Counted from the stretch's first letter, positions 43,601 through 51,865 are shown. The stretch is DNA of 64,000 nt from Chloroflexales bacterium ZM16-3 (GCA_004138175.2 RYFE02000003.1:62001-126000); one strand, 5' to 3'. The notes: a model not told the origin generated them from the sequence alone. Numbers and translations: made by a program.

Positions 43601-43821
43601 AGTTTACGATCCTCCAAAGAATAGGCAGGTCAGGGGGTGGCAAACCGAACCCTGAGCTTCGCCTTACTGTCCAGATGTTGCAGCAGGAACATCTTCACAT
43701 GAAAGCCGACACCTTCGTGTCGAATTCAGTATGGTGATGCCTGGCTCTCTACGATCTTGTTTTGTCCGTCTGCGAATGACACCTGGGCTGTAGCAATAGA
43801 TTTGCTCTATCTGCCTACGTG

Positions 43822-43849
43822 CCTGTCCCCTGTGCCCAATACCCTGTCC
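43822..43849. repeat. Degenerate heptamer array, unit CCTGTCC
   Basis: CCTGTCC, CCTGTGC, CCAATAC, CCTGTCC in the unusually long (256 bp) gap between rpmI and rplT. Similar to the CCCTGTA unit upstream of rimO. Confidence 0.65.
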
Positions 43850-43856
43850 CGTCATC

Positions 43857-44057
43857 CTACTTCAGGCCGTAGGGCAGTGCAACCGCGATGTGGCTGCTGC
43901 TTGTCAGTGACATCGGCTGATCCTTGCCGTACCGGCGCTGGGATCGCTTCGGTCGGCGGCGCTTGTTGCCGCGCACGCCCTGCTGCTGCATCACCTTGCC
44001 GGTCGCCGTGATCTTAAACCGGCGCTTGGCACCCTTGTGGGTCTTCATCTTCGGCAT
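43857..44057 (-). CDS. rpmI: 50S ribosomal protein L35
   Basis: 66 residues, MPKMKTHKGAKRRFKITATG, full family length with basic C-terminal half. It follows infC by 18 bp. The 256-bp spacer to rplT is much longer than usual and contains a heptamer array. Confidence 0.97.
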   Translation of the reverse strand: MPKMKTHKGAKRRFKITATGKVMQQQGVRGNKRRRPKRSQRRYGKDQPMSLTSSSHIAVALPYGLK

Positions 44058-44075
44058 AGCTGTTCCTGTGTCCCT

Positions 44076-44813
44076 TTACTCTTTGCCGTCGAGTTCTTCG
44101 TCGTCGAGTTCCTCATCGTCGAGTTCCTCGTCATCGAGTTCTTCGTCGTCAAGCTCCTCGTCGTCGAGCTCCTCGTCATCGAGCTCCTCGTCGTCAAGCT
44201 CTGGCTCAGCGCTTGCTTCGCTGCCGCTTGTCGCCGCCGCAGTCTTTGCCAGCCTCGGCTGCTGGGCCTGGGCCTTCTGCGCCTGCTGTGCGGCCTTGAT
44301 AACCTTGGCGGTGGGCGCGAGCAGCAGCGAGAGCACGCGGCCCTCCATCAGCGGCTTCTGCTCAACTACCGAGATATCGCGGAGCTGCTCTGCGATCTGC
44401 TCTAGCATCTTCCGCCCAATGTCGGGGTGGGCCATCTCGCGCCCGCGGAAGCGCACATTGAACTTAACCTTGTCGCCTCGCAGCAGGAAGCGCCGCGCCT
44501 GGTTGGCCTTCACCGTCATGTCGTGATCGTCGGTCTTGGGCATCAGGCGGATCTGTTTGAGCTCAGCCTGCTTCTGGTTCTTGCGCGCCTCGCGTTCTTT
44601 CTGACTCTGCTCGTAGCGGAACTTGCCGTAGTCGAGCAGACGGCAGACGGGCGGCACAGCGTTAGGAGCCACCTCAACGAGGTCAAGGCCGCGCTCTTCT
44701 GCAAGAGCGACTGCCTCGCGCACAGACACAATTCCGACCTGTGTCCCGTTCTCGTCGATCAGGCGAACCTCACGCGCGCGGATACGGTTGTTGATGCGAA
44801 ACCGGTCTCTAAT
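44076..44813 (-). CDS. infC: Translation initiation factor IF-3 with ATT start and acidic tail
   Basis: 245 residues from ATT at 44813, which has AAGGAG at seven to eight bases, the rare start by which infC classically self-regulates. An in-frame GTG at 44852 is less likely. N-domain (FRINNRIRAREVRLID), linker, and C-domain (MTVKANQARRFLLRGDKVKF) are normal. After about residue 170 comes an Ala/Gln-rich segment and then seven LDDEE repeats, an acidic tail not found in standard IF-3. It prevents subunit joining and proofreads start codons. It heads the infC-rpmI-rplT operon. Confidence 0.95.
   Translation of the reverse strand: MRDRFRINNRIRAREVRLIDENGTQVGIVSVREAVALAEERGLDLVEVAPNAVPPVCRLLDYGKFRYEQSQKEREARKNQKQAELKQIRLMPKTDDHDMTVKANQARRFLLRGDKVKFNVRFRGREMAHPDIGRKMLEQIAEQLRDISVVEQKPLMEGRVLSLLLAPTAKVIKAAQQAQKAQAQQPRLAKTAAATSGSEASAEPELDDEELDDEELDDEELDDEELDDEELDDEELDDEELDGKE
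44090..44194. repeat. 15-bp tandem repeat encoding LDDEE in infC
   Basis: Seven head-to-tail 15-bp units with small third-base changes, coding the acidic tail of IF-3. The silent variation between units implies the acidic peptide itself is retained by selection. Confidence 0.9.
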
Positions 44814-44974
44814 AGCGCGACTCCTTCGTCTGTCAGATGCAGCAAGCTCCACAGCATCGGCTACCAGCCCGAAAAAAACCGGCGATGGCCGTTGCGTTTG
44901 GAAGGTGCTGCTGCCCTGGCGTTCCTGGCAGGGCTACAGGTGGTCGTAAGGCGACCATCCGATACCGAAGCGTC

Positions 44975-45003
44975 ATTATAGCAGTCAGCTAGACGCTGGT
45001 CAA
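44975..45003 (-). promoter_or_regulatory. Sigma70-type promoter for infC-rpmI-rplT
   Basis: On the minus strand TTGACC, 17-bp spacer, TATAAT with an extended TGC. It predicts a leader of about 155 bases. The leader contains a GCCCTGCC/GGCAGGGC-type stem and a weak stem followed by a run of seven T residues, possible sites for attenuation or L20 control. Confidence 0.75.
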
Positions 45004-45027
45004 ACGGAAATCCCGCCTCATAGCGGG

Positions 45028-46317
45028 CTACCTTTCCGCGTTGATCTCGGCTGCTGCCCGCCGCCCCAGCTCGACGGCGAAGTTCGTGCCGCGATCCCAG
45101 GGGTAGACCTGGCTCATACTGGCCCAGTGGAGCCCGCGCAGCGGCGTGGTGATCGGCGGGATGTTGCGGCTATGATTCAGCGGTACGATCGGCTGGGCAT
45201 ATGGCTCGCGGTGCAGCCAGTGGGCGCGCACCCAGCTGCGCTCGAACGCCGGGTTTACCCGCTTCAGCGCAGGCAGGAATCGCTCAAGCAGCTCGTCCTC
45301 GCTCAGTCGGAAGTACTCGTGATCCGGCTCCAGGTAATCTCCACAGTAGACCAGCCGGTCTCCGCCATAGTGCTCGGCCCCGATAAAGTTTGTGTGCTCA
45401 ACCAGGGCCAGGAAGGGGAACTCGCCCTTGGGCGGCATCAGCCAGTAGACCGTGTCGAGCAGCTTTTGGCGCAGGGCCAGGGTCAGCACGACGGCACCCA
45501 TCGAGCGCAGCTGCTTCAGCTGTCCCAGGTAGCTGGCGGGCAGCTGTGGTGCCAGGCGCGACAGTAACTGCGGCGATCCGGTGACGAGCAGCTGGTCAAC
45601 CGTGATCGCCGGTGCCCCCGGCGTGATCAGCTCCCAGCGGCCATCCTCCAGCTGATGGGCGGCGCTCGCCGCCGCGTTCAGATGGACTCTGGCTCCCTTA
45701 GCTTCAACCGCCTTCTGAAGCGCATCGACGAAGCCCTGGAATCCGCCCTGGAAGTAGCCCAGCTTGAAGCTGCGCGCCTTAAAGCGCGACCAGAGCCATG
45801 CCATGTTCACCTCGTCGGCGTGGGGGCCGAACTTACCTTCAAGCAGCGGGCGGATGAGCGTCGTGTAGGCTGGCTTGCCCATCCAGCGCCGTGTCCAGCT
45901 GGCGGCGGTGGTGCCCTCTAGCTGCCGCCAGTTATTCGTCACATACTTGAGATAGGCGATGGCCATCCCGAATCGCACTCGGTCGAGCGGCGGGAGCCCT
46001 GGGAAACGCAACACCGGCAGCACGCCATCCAGAGCGTAAGGCCGATCCTGCCACCACTGCGCCGTTACCGCGCTGCGGAAGAATAGCTCACGCGTAAAGC
46101 CGATCTCCTCTGTCAGCTTGATGATCGCCGCGTCGGTCTGAAAAATATGGTGGTAGAAGCGCTCCAGGGGCCAGTCCCAGCGCTCGTCGCGGAAGCCGGC
46201 AGCCAGCCCGCCCGCCACCTGGTCGGCCTCAAAGACCGTCACCTCGTGGCCGCTGCGGGCAAGGTCATAGGCCGCTGATAGACCGGCGATGCCGGCACCA
46301 ACAATCGCAATCTTCAC
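45028..46317 (-). CDS. FAD-dependent amine oxidase-like oxidoreductase
   Basis: 429 residues. The Rossmann loop is IVGAGIAGLSAAYDLARSG with GGLAAGF, typical of the amine oxidase, protoporphyrinogen oxidase and phytoene desaturase superfamily. Substrate unclear; the residues PLERFYHHIFQTD recall a subgroup near membrane-lipid or glycan loci. GTG start, overlapping the stop of the upstream membrane gene by four bases, so the two are coupled. Confidence 0.8.
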   Translation of the reverse strand: MKIAIVGAGIAGLSAAYDLARSGHEVTVFEADQVAGGLAAGFRDERWDWPLERFYHHIFQTDAAIIKLTEEIGFTRELFFRSAVTAQWWQDRPYALDGVLPVLRFPGLPPLDRVRFGMAIAYLKYVTNNWRQLEGTTAASWTRRWMGKPAYTTLIRPLLEGKFGPHADEVNMAWLWSRFKARSFKLGYFQGGFQGFVDALQKAVEAKGARVHLNAAASAAHQLEDGRWELITPGAPAITVDQLLVTGSPQLLSRLAPQLPASYLGQLKQLRSMGAVVLTLALRQKLLDTVYWLMPPKGEFPFLALVEHTNFIGAEHYGGDRLVYCGDYLEPDHEYFRLSEDELLERFLPALKRVNPAFERSWVRAHWLHREPYAQPIVPLNHSRNIPPITTPLRGLHWASMSQVYPWDRGTNFAVELGRRAAAEINAER

Positions 46318-47411
46318 GGTAGCACTCCAGGGGCGACATCGTCGCGCTCAGCATCCGGTGTCTCAGGGATAGGCACCTCTTCCGGGTGCTCTTTGATCTG
46401 CGCGGCCCGCTCCATATCGCGCCAGCCGATGCTCTCGTGCAGCATATAGATTGCGCCGAGCACCGTGATCGGAAGCCAGAGTGCCACGTGGAGCACCAGG
46501 GTGTAGCCGGTGGCGATGGCCTGCGCGACGCCAAACTGGGTGAGTACGGCGATCCCCGGCGCATCAAAGGTGCCGACATAGCCTGGAGTCGAGGGGATGG
46601 TGGTGAACAGGTTGACCACCGCCGTCATCAGCATTAATACCGGGAAGGAGACATTGAAGTCGAAGGCGTGCATCACAAACCAGTACTTGAGCGTCTCGCC
46701 CAGCCAGATAACCGTTGATGTGAGGAAGATAACTGCCAGCTCGCGGGGGCTGCGGAGCGACTGGAGGCCGACGATGAATCGATCAAAAAGGCCGTGGACG
46801 CGCGGCCTGATCGCCGTGGGAATAAACATATCAACCGCCAGCGTGTAGAGTTGGCTCATGCGCGTGGGCTGGGCCGCCAGCAGCATAAAGATCAGCAGCG
46901 CCACCCCAAACAGGATGCTGAAGCCGATCACTAGCCAGCGGTAGTCTGGCGGCAGCGGGGCGAAGGGTAGCGTGGCGAATACGAAGAGCAGCATAACCAA
47001 GCCATCGAAGAGCCGCTCCAGCACCACTGTAGCGAGGGAAGCGCTCATCGGCACCCCCTCTTTGCGGCGCAGCACATAGCTGCGCAGCACCTCGCCAGCC
47101 CGCGCCGGGTAGACATTGTTGCCCATATAGCCGATCACCACCACCGGGAAGAGCCGGTGCGTCGGGATCGGCTTGATATGCGTAAGCATCGCATGCCAGC
47201 GCCACGTCCGAACCCAGACCACAACCCCGTAGATGCCAACGCCTGGCACAAGCCACCAGTAGTTTGCGCTGCGGAGGGTCTGCCAGAACTTCCCGAGATC
47301 GAGGCCCTGGAGCGCAATGCTGATGAAGACAGCGCTTATGAGGAGGCCAATCCATAACTTCCAGCTACGCAACCCGCACCCTCCTGCTATCGGATAATGA
47401 CGGCTCATCAT
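46314..47411 (-). CDS. UPF0104/LPG_synthase_TM-family membrane protein
   Basis: 365 residues with about eight membrane helices. Conserved features of the AglD/lysylphosphatidylglycerol synthase membrane domain are VVIGYMGNNVYPARAGEVLRSYV and TTIPSTPGYVGTFDA. Such proteins lie near glycolipid or isoprenoid-lipid genes and may act as flippases. It is coupled to an amine oxidase-like gene. Start ATG 47411 (or 47408) with weak GGCGGT upstream. Confidence 0.82.
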   Translation of the reverse strand: MMSRHYPIAGGCGLRSWKLWIGLLISAVFISIALQGLDLGKFWQTLRSANYWWLVPGVGIYGVVVWVRTWRWHAMLTHIKPIPTHRLFPVVVIGYMGNNVYPARAGEVLRSYVLRRKEGVPMSASLATVVLERLFDGLVMLLFVFATLPFAPLPPDYRWLVIGFSILFGVALLIFMLLAAQPTRMSQLYTLAVDMFIPTAIRPRVHGLFDRFIVGLQSLRSPRELAVIFLTSTVIWLGETLKYWFVMHAFDFNVSFPVLMLMTAVVNLFTTIPSTPGYVGTFDAPGIAVLTQFGVAQAIATGYTLVLHVALWLPITVLGAIYMLHESIGWRDMERAAQIKEHPEEVPIPETPDAERDDVAPGVLP

Positions 47412-47461
47412 ACCGCCGGGCAATAGCCCTTGTCAAAGCAGCAGGCCACTCAGGCTGCCGC

Positions 47462-47490
47462 TTGCAAAATAAGAACAATAGTGCTATACT
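47462..47490 (+). promoter_or_regulatory. Promoter for small 54-residue protein
   Basis: TTGCAA, 17-bp spacer, TATACT with extended TGC. It lies 93 bp upstream of the small gene and on the divergent side of the membrane protein gene. Confidence 0.6.
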
Positions 47491-47582
47491 GGAGTGGGGC
47501 GAATACAAACAGTACGGCGGCATGATCGCCGTCATCGGGACGACACCACCACCACGGGCGAGGCCCGGAAAGGCGGACGACG

Positions 47583-47747
47583 ATGTATGAGAAAGAGATC
47601 GTCTACGACCCAGAGACGCGAGACTTTGCGATGTACCTCGATGGCGAGCTTGTGGGGTTTGCCCGCACCTACCAGGAGGCTGAGGTCACGCTTGATGAGA
47701 TCGTCTTCGAGTTAATCAGTGGGCAGTACGTTCGCGAGGCTGCATAG
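47583..47747 (+). CDS. Small conserved protein (54 residues)
   Basis: MYEKEIVYDPETRDFAMYLD and then GELVGFARTYQEAEVTLDEI, ending REAA. Start ATG 47583, with AAAGGCGG upstream. It looks like a compact alpha/beta protein with the pattern YDPETRDFAMYLDGELVGFA, seen in short hypothetical proteins. No function is known to me. It stands alone under its own promoter. Confidence 0.6.
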   Translation: MYEKEIVYDPETRDFAMYLDGELVGFARTYQEAEVTLDEIVFELISGQYVREAA

Positions 47748-47887
47748 ATCATGTGGTGATCCCGTTCCTTCTGCATACCTGGCATACGCTCGATAGATGA
47801 GTCTACAGCCATACGCCAGCACACCTGTCCCCTCGTGTATAATGTAGGTCACTCCTATGACATTGAACTTTTAAGGGTGGTGTTGTG

Positions 47888-48118
47888 ATGGCAGAGCAAA
47901 GCGGATGGCTGGGGCGGCTACGCACGGTGGTGGAGCGTGAGTACGAGCGGCGTATCCGCGCTGCCAGCCTGGTGACAGAGTACGGGGCGGCGCACGGGTC
48001 GCATCATAGCCACGATGATGATGAGGGCGATGCCGCCGAGATTATGAATCTCCCGCGTGGCGCACGGCGCCCAACCCCTCATCATGAGGACGCCTCTGTC
48101 GATCCACATGACCATTAG
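47888..48118 (+). CDS. Small His/Asp-rich protein
   Basis: 76 residues. An N-terminal helix (WLGRLRTVVEREYERRIRAA) is followed by a His/Asp-rich stretch (HGSHHSHDDDEGD) and a tail HHEDASVDPHDH. The His clusters suggest metal binding, but this is inference. ATG 47888 with AAGGGTGG upstream; a TATAAT lies at 47838. A hairpin terminator follows. Confidence 0.6.
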   Translation: MAEQSGWLGRLRTVVEREYERRIRAASLVTEYGAAHGSHHSHDDDEGDAAEIMNLPRGARRPTPHHEDASVDPHDH

Positions 48119-48167
48119 TAACTCAATCCTGCTCAATGTGCCTTGATGGCATACTGATGATGTGAAT

Positions 48168-48204
48168 GAGGGCTTGCACAACCTGTGCAAGCCCTCTTGT
48201 CATT
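48168..48204 (+). terminator. Terminator after His/Asp-rich gene
   Basis: A 13-bp perfect stem GAGGGCTTGCACA with its complement, three-base loop, followed by TTGTCATTT. Confidence 0.75.
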
Positions 48205-48388
48205 TAATGCAGATGGTAGTATACTTGTTACATATAAGTAATCTTATTGCACACGACAACACACTCCCTTCCTTAGGGGGTAGTGTGAATCTTAGCATGG
48301 CCTGAGTTGATCGTCTCTGTATGTATTGCAACAAATGTACATATATGATACGCTCAGGCCAAGCATCAAACCTACTGTGGAGCATCCC

Positions 48389-49087
48389 ATGGATGTCCAG
48401 CTTGAGACTACGACGCGAACAAAGTCCGAGGTCACGTATGTACGCATGGGTGTAGCGCATCCCGAACGAGCTATCCTCATCTATTGGGGTATCTCTCTCG
48501 TCCTGGCGGCACTTGTACTTCGCAACTGGCTTGGATCGTGGAATGTCCCTGCGACGTTCTCGCATCCAGGGCTTGTGGCATACCTTATCCTCACCTTCGG
48601 CCTGAGTCAGGTGCTTTATGTGCTGGTTGCGCGGCACGATGATCGTCCGATATTGCCCTGGTCAACCCTGATCTTCGCGCTTGGCAATGGCCTCTGTGAG
48701 ACATTCTCATTTGCTGCTGTATACTGGCTTGGCTCGGTGATCGGCTCATGGGTGGTCGGGATGTTCGCTTCCGCTGCCGCCGCGAGCGCTGCTGGCTTTG
48801 TACTCGGATTGATCTTCTTCTCTATCTACGGTGGCCTTATTCATGGGCTCTTCTGGCTTCGCTTGCTGCCACCGCACTTCGATGAATCGCCGCGATCACA
48901 ATCGATTCGCAAGTTTCGCCCTATGGCCGAGGTTGCTCTTGTGATTGGCTGGTGTCTCTGTCTCTGGCTGTTCCAGGACATCTGGACGGTCATCTTCTTC
49001 CATACACTTGTAGATGTGGGATTGATGCTGCGGGTTCGCCCCGTGCTGTTCCATCGTCATTCCGGGCGCATGGCTGCGGATGCCTAA
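48389..49087 (+). CDS. Polytopic membrane protein, unknown
   Basis: 232 residues from ATG 48389 (GGAG seven bases upstream). About six hydrophobic segments; one contains GGLIHGLFW, and another VIFFHTLVDVG, a layout vaguely like CPBP-type membrane proteases but without their EE motif. It lies in a more AT-rich stretch than its surroundings. Confidence 0.6.
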   Translation: MDVQLETTTRTKSEVTYVRMGVAHPERAILIYWGISLVLAALVLRNWLGSWNVPATFSHPGLVAYLILTFGLSQVLYVLVARHDDRPILPWSTLIFALGNGLCETFSFAAVYWLGSVIGSWVVGMFASAAAASAAGFVLGLIFFSIYGGLIHGLFWLRLLPPHFDESPRSQSIRKFRPMAEVALVIGWCLCLWLFQDIWTVIFFHTLVDVGLMLRVRPVLFHRHSGRMAADA

Positions 49088-49151
49088 ATTCTGTGCTCAC
49101 TATGGTGGGCAACTAGCGTAAGTCGTACGAGTTACATTTGACCAGCCCACC

Positions 49152-49200
49152 TCAAGGGCCAGGGCAGCAGTAATTGGCTCACTGCTGCCCTGGCCCTTGA
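49152..49200. terminator. Hairpin after membrane protein gene
   Basis: A 20-bp stem TCAAGGGCCAGGGCAGCAGT with its complement, nine-base loop, no T tract. Probably a terminator or a repeat. Confidence 0.6.
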
Positions 49201-49207
49201 ATGTGCC

Positions 49208-49344
49208 TAAAAAGGCAATACCGCAGAAGTAACCCTGTGAAGTGTTCTGTCATTCTGAGCGCAGCGAAGAATCCCGGCCGGGACGCTTCGCTGCGCTCAG
49301 CGTGACATGGGTGACAGGGTTACTTCTGCGGTATTGCCTAAAAA
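49208..49344. mobile_element. MITE-like element 2 with different core
   Basis: Perfect 25-bp terminal inverted repeats (49214-49238 and 49314-49338) starting GGCAATACCGCAGAAGT, the same ends as element 1. TAAAAA on both outer sides (49208-49213, 49339-49344) may be a target duplication. The core holds a different palindrome (GTCATTCTGAGCGCAGCGAA with complement), not the one inside element 1. Confidence 0.72.
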
Positions 49345-49361
49345 GCCTTGACACTTCCTGC

Positions 49362-49390
49362 TTGACACGCGCTTCAGTGCATGATACCAT
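49362..49390 (+). promoter_or_regulatory. Candidate promoter for lipoprotein gene
   Basis: TTGACA, 17-bp spacer, TACCAT. A second TTGACA lies 14 bp upstream. The distance to the lipoprotein start is about 210 bp. Confidence 0.45.
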
Positions 49391-49599
49391 CTATCTTAAC
49401 TCCCCTTATGTAAAATAAGAACGTATATACTTTTTTATCGATTGGTACTGTGCTGATTTGTGACCAAAGGATACCATCCTACGCTGAGTCGTAAATGGTA
49501 AACATGTGGTAAAATCGCAGAGGTATATTGTGTTGACGCAACGTCCTGCGTCTTGGGTCACAGATCGCGCTAAGGGTACGCGAAGAAAATCGAGCGATT

Positions 49600-50304
49600 G
49601 TGCGAAGCGTTCGGATGGTTCGATGGGCAAGGCAGTGGCACCTCTTCCTGGGTAGGTATCGGCTGGTTGTTGCTCTCATGGTTGCCCTTATGTCGGTGAT
49701 GCTCAGCGGCTGTATGGAGGCTCTCCAGGATGGGCAGGGCACCAGTGGTCTTCCGCCCTCAGCCCTTCCATCGGTAACCAACACCATTGCTCCTACCCCT
49801 GCCGCTATCGTTGAATCTGAAACACCTGTCGTTGTCTCGCCAGAGATAGTTCCTACTGAGGTTGTCGCTCCTGAACCTACCTTCGCGCCGCTGGAGACAG
49901 CAACGGTTCCGATTGAGCAGCCAACTCCGACGCTTGAAGCAACTCTTGTCTTGCCCACGCAGCCGCCTCTTACGAATGAGCAGCGCTGGCGGGCGCAGGA
50001 AATTAATCGAAATGTCTTTGATCCTCAGCGTGTCTATACGACTGCGAGTAGCGAACTCTGGTGGTACGACCCGATCAATCAGCAGCATGTTATTATAGGT
50101 ACATTCACTGGTGATTTCCTTGCGCAGGCTCGGTTTACCCTGCGTAGCCAGGGAATTGATGCCTTAGAAGTGCCGTATCAGGTAAATAAAAGCTATGGCC
50201 TCACGGCCCTCTCGCCAGCAATTGTCGCGAGGATTGCTGCTGCCGGAGGCGGGGACTGGATCGAGACCTATGTCTTTGTTACGCCGAGCGTCGCGCCCCA
50301 ATAG
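49600..50304 (+). CDS. Lipoprotein, unknown
   Basis: 234 residues. A basic N-terminus, a hydrophobic segment and lipobox LSGC near residue 38, then a Pro/Thr/Glu-rich linker (to about 125) and a small globular end (RVYTTASSELWWYDPINQQH, QVNKSYGLTALSPAIVARIA). Start GTG 49600 or ATG 49615; both keep the lipobox. Function unknown. A hairpin terminator follows at 50452. Confidence 0.6.
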   Translation: MRSVRMVRWARQWHLFLGRYRLVVALMVALMSVMLSGCMEALQDGQGTSGLPPSALPSVTNTIAPTPAAIVESETPVVVSPEIVPTEVVAPEPTFAPLETATVPIEQPTPTLEATLVLPTQPPLTNEQRWRAQEINRNVFDPQRVYTTASSELWWYDPINQQHVIIGTFTGDFLAQARFTLRSQGIDALEVPYQVNKSYGLTALSPAIVARIAAAGGGDWIETYVFVTPSVAPQ

Positions 50305-50451
50305 CTGATCTCTGGTAGAGGTTTCATTAGCGGGCATGCGAGTTTCACTATTCTCCCCCATCCAGCTTCTTGGCTTTCAGAAGATAGCGGGTCGCGATCC
50401 CGTAGGGAACCCGACTCCTCAGCATCGTCATCTCAATCAGCATGTCTTTTG

Positions 50452-50486
50452 GCGACCGGTCCTGTCTGGATCGGTCGCTTTATTGT
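50452..50486 (+). terminator. Terminator after lipoprotein gene
   Basis: Stem GCGACCGGTCC with GGATCGGTCGC (one G-T pair), five-base loop, followed by TTTATTGT. Confidence 0.75.
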
Positions 50487-50504
50487 ATCTCGTACAAATG
50501 TGTG

Positions 50505-50533
50505 ATTGCAGTATAGCACGAACGTGCTATACT
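50505..50533 (+). promoter_or_regulatory. Promoter with palindromic operator in the spacer
   Basis: Arms GTATAGCACG and CGTGCTATAC, separated by AA, form a perfect palindrome at 50511-50532. It begins at the last base of a TTGCAG -35 and covers most of the extended -10 TGCTATACT. A regulator bound here would block polymerase. It lies 64 bp upstream of the next gene. Confidence 0.6.
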
Positions 50534-50596
50534 ATGTATTAACTGTCGCCAATCGCCGCATGAATGCGCCACTGACGGCTGTCGGAAGGAATGATT

Positions 50597-51505
50597 GTGA
50601 GCAGCAGATACCTCGACATGGTCCGCGGGCAGCGGCGCCGTAACAGTGGCGGCTGGCAGTTCACCGCCAAGTCGCTTCTTGCTGTCCTTGCCTTTGTGGC
50701 AATGGTTGGCTCTGCCGTCTACTGGTGGGGTGTCCAGAGTGAGCTTACCAGTAATAAGATTGTTGCGATTGCTTTTACCGCCATTCTTGTCCTTGCCCCG
50801 CCAAGCCTGACCTCATTCTTGATTCCTTGGTCGCCTGGTGGAATGCTGCTCCAAAAGATCAATGCACGCACATGGGGCTATAGCGTTATTATTGCCGCAT
50901 CGCTTTACCTACTTTATTACTCATTTGAGATCCAGTATAGTTGGTGGGCTATCCAGCCGGTTGTCGCAAATAGCGGGCTGATTCTTCAGCAGGTGATCAT
51001 TGGCATTATCGGGTTTATCATTATCCCCGCCCTGCTCTGGACGCCTGTTACGAGCGAGGAGTTGGTTGAGCAGGTGCGCCAGGCGCACCTGGTGCGCCGC
51101 TATGAGCTCCAGACCCAGGCCGATATAGCCATCCTACGTGCTACGCTGCTGCGTGCCCAGGAGAAGGCGCTGATCGGCTTTGCGAACTTGACGGTCCAGG
51201 AAAGAGAAGAACTCGCTGCTGTGATGCGTGGTCTGGTGAAGGGAATCGATGGCACCCTGCGCGATATCGGCGAGAGCGTGAAGACGGTTAGCGGTGCCGC
51301 TGTGCCGTTCAGTAGCCTCGATGATAACGATGATATCCGTGGCTACCTCGATTATATCCACGAGAGCCTGACCGATAACGCGCTACTCCCGCGCCGCACC
51401 GGGCAGACGGAACGGGTTGTCACGCAGCCGCAGTATGCGGAAGAATACTACGACGACTCTAGCTATGACGACCGTCGTCCGCGCCTGCGCGATGGTCGTC
51501 GCTAG
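50597..51505 (+). CDS. Four-helix membrane protein with cytoplasmic coiled region
   Basis: 302 residues from GTG 50597, chosen because GGAAGGA lies six bases upstream; the ATG at 50591 would touch it. Hydrophobic helices near 21-43, 54-78, 92-112 and 127-150. Next comes a helical region (ELVEQVRQAHLVRRYELQTQ) and a disordered acidic/basic tail (EEYYDDSSYDDRRPRLRDG). Family not recognised. Its promoter carries a perfect palindrome, so it is probably regulated. Confidence 0.6.
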   Translation: MSSRYLDMVRGQRRRNSGGWQFTAKSLLAVLAFVAMVGSAVYWWGVQSELTSNKIVAIAFTAILVLAPPSLTSFLIPWSPGGMLLQKINARTWGYSVIIAASLYLLYYSFEIQYSWWAIQPVVANSGLILQQVIIGIIGFIIIPALLWTPVTSEELVEQVRQAHLVRRYELQTQADIAILRATLLRAQEKALIGFANLTVQEREELAAVMRGLVKGIDGTLRDIGESVKTVSGAAVPFSSLDDNDDIRGYLDYIHESLTDNALLPRRTGQTERVVTQPQYAEEYYDDSSYDDRRPRLRDGRR

Positions 51506-51619
51506 CGCCCTTTGTTGCTTTCTTGGTGAGACAAGGTTTCAGGCGGCAGGGTTTGCGCATTGGGACGCCTTGCGCTACGCCAAACGGTAAAGCTCTCTGA
51601 AACCATGCCTGAGGGCCAT

Positions 51620-51865
51620 ATGCGCGGGTACCGCTACAGCACTGATCGTCGTCTGCCTGAGCGTGATATGCTCGACCTGTCTGATGCGCTTGCCCTTCAG
51701 ATCCACGAATCCCTCGGCTCGCGGGTCTACCTCTTGCCCCGCACCGATGTGGCTGAGTTGATCCGTACCTATGTGGACGACCTCAGCCCTGAGGATCAGC
51801 ACGATATCTCGTGGATAATCTGGCACCTCTTCCAGGATGCCCGCGAGATGGAAGACGCGGGCTGA
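51620..51865 (+). CDS. Small protein, unknown (81 residues)
   Basis: MRGYRYSTDRRLPERDMLDL and then QIHESLGSRVYLLPRTDVAE, ending DAREMEDAG. ATG 51620 with GAGGG upstream; ATG 51605 is an alternative. The helical acidic C-terminus (LSPEDQHDISWIIWHLFQD) suggests a binding module. It is about 100 bp upstream of nadD and likely in the same transcript. Confidence 0.55.
   Translation: MRGYRYSTDRRLPERDMLDLSDALALQIHESLGSRVYLLPRTDVAELIRTYVDDLSPEDQHDISWIIWHLFQDAREMEDAG

Larger units (their letters stand above)
49088..49599. other. Gene-free interval with hairpin, MITE-like element and promoter
   Basis: 512 bp. It contains a 20-bp perfect hairpin (49152-49200), MITE-like element 2 (49214-49338) and a TTGACA-17-TACCAT promoter (49362-49390), then an AT-rich leader. 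I see no gene. Confidence 0.65.

Noticed and set aside
43601-43856. tRNA or stable RNA between rpmI and rplT
   Set aside because: No cloverleaf or conserved arm could be folded by eye.
50336-50542. 68-residue frame upstream of the four-helix membrane protein
   Set aside because: It runs through a terminator hairpin and a promoter; no ribosome site or family pattern.
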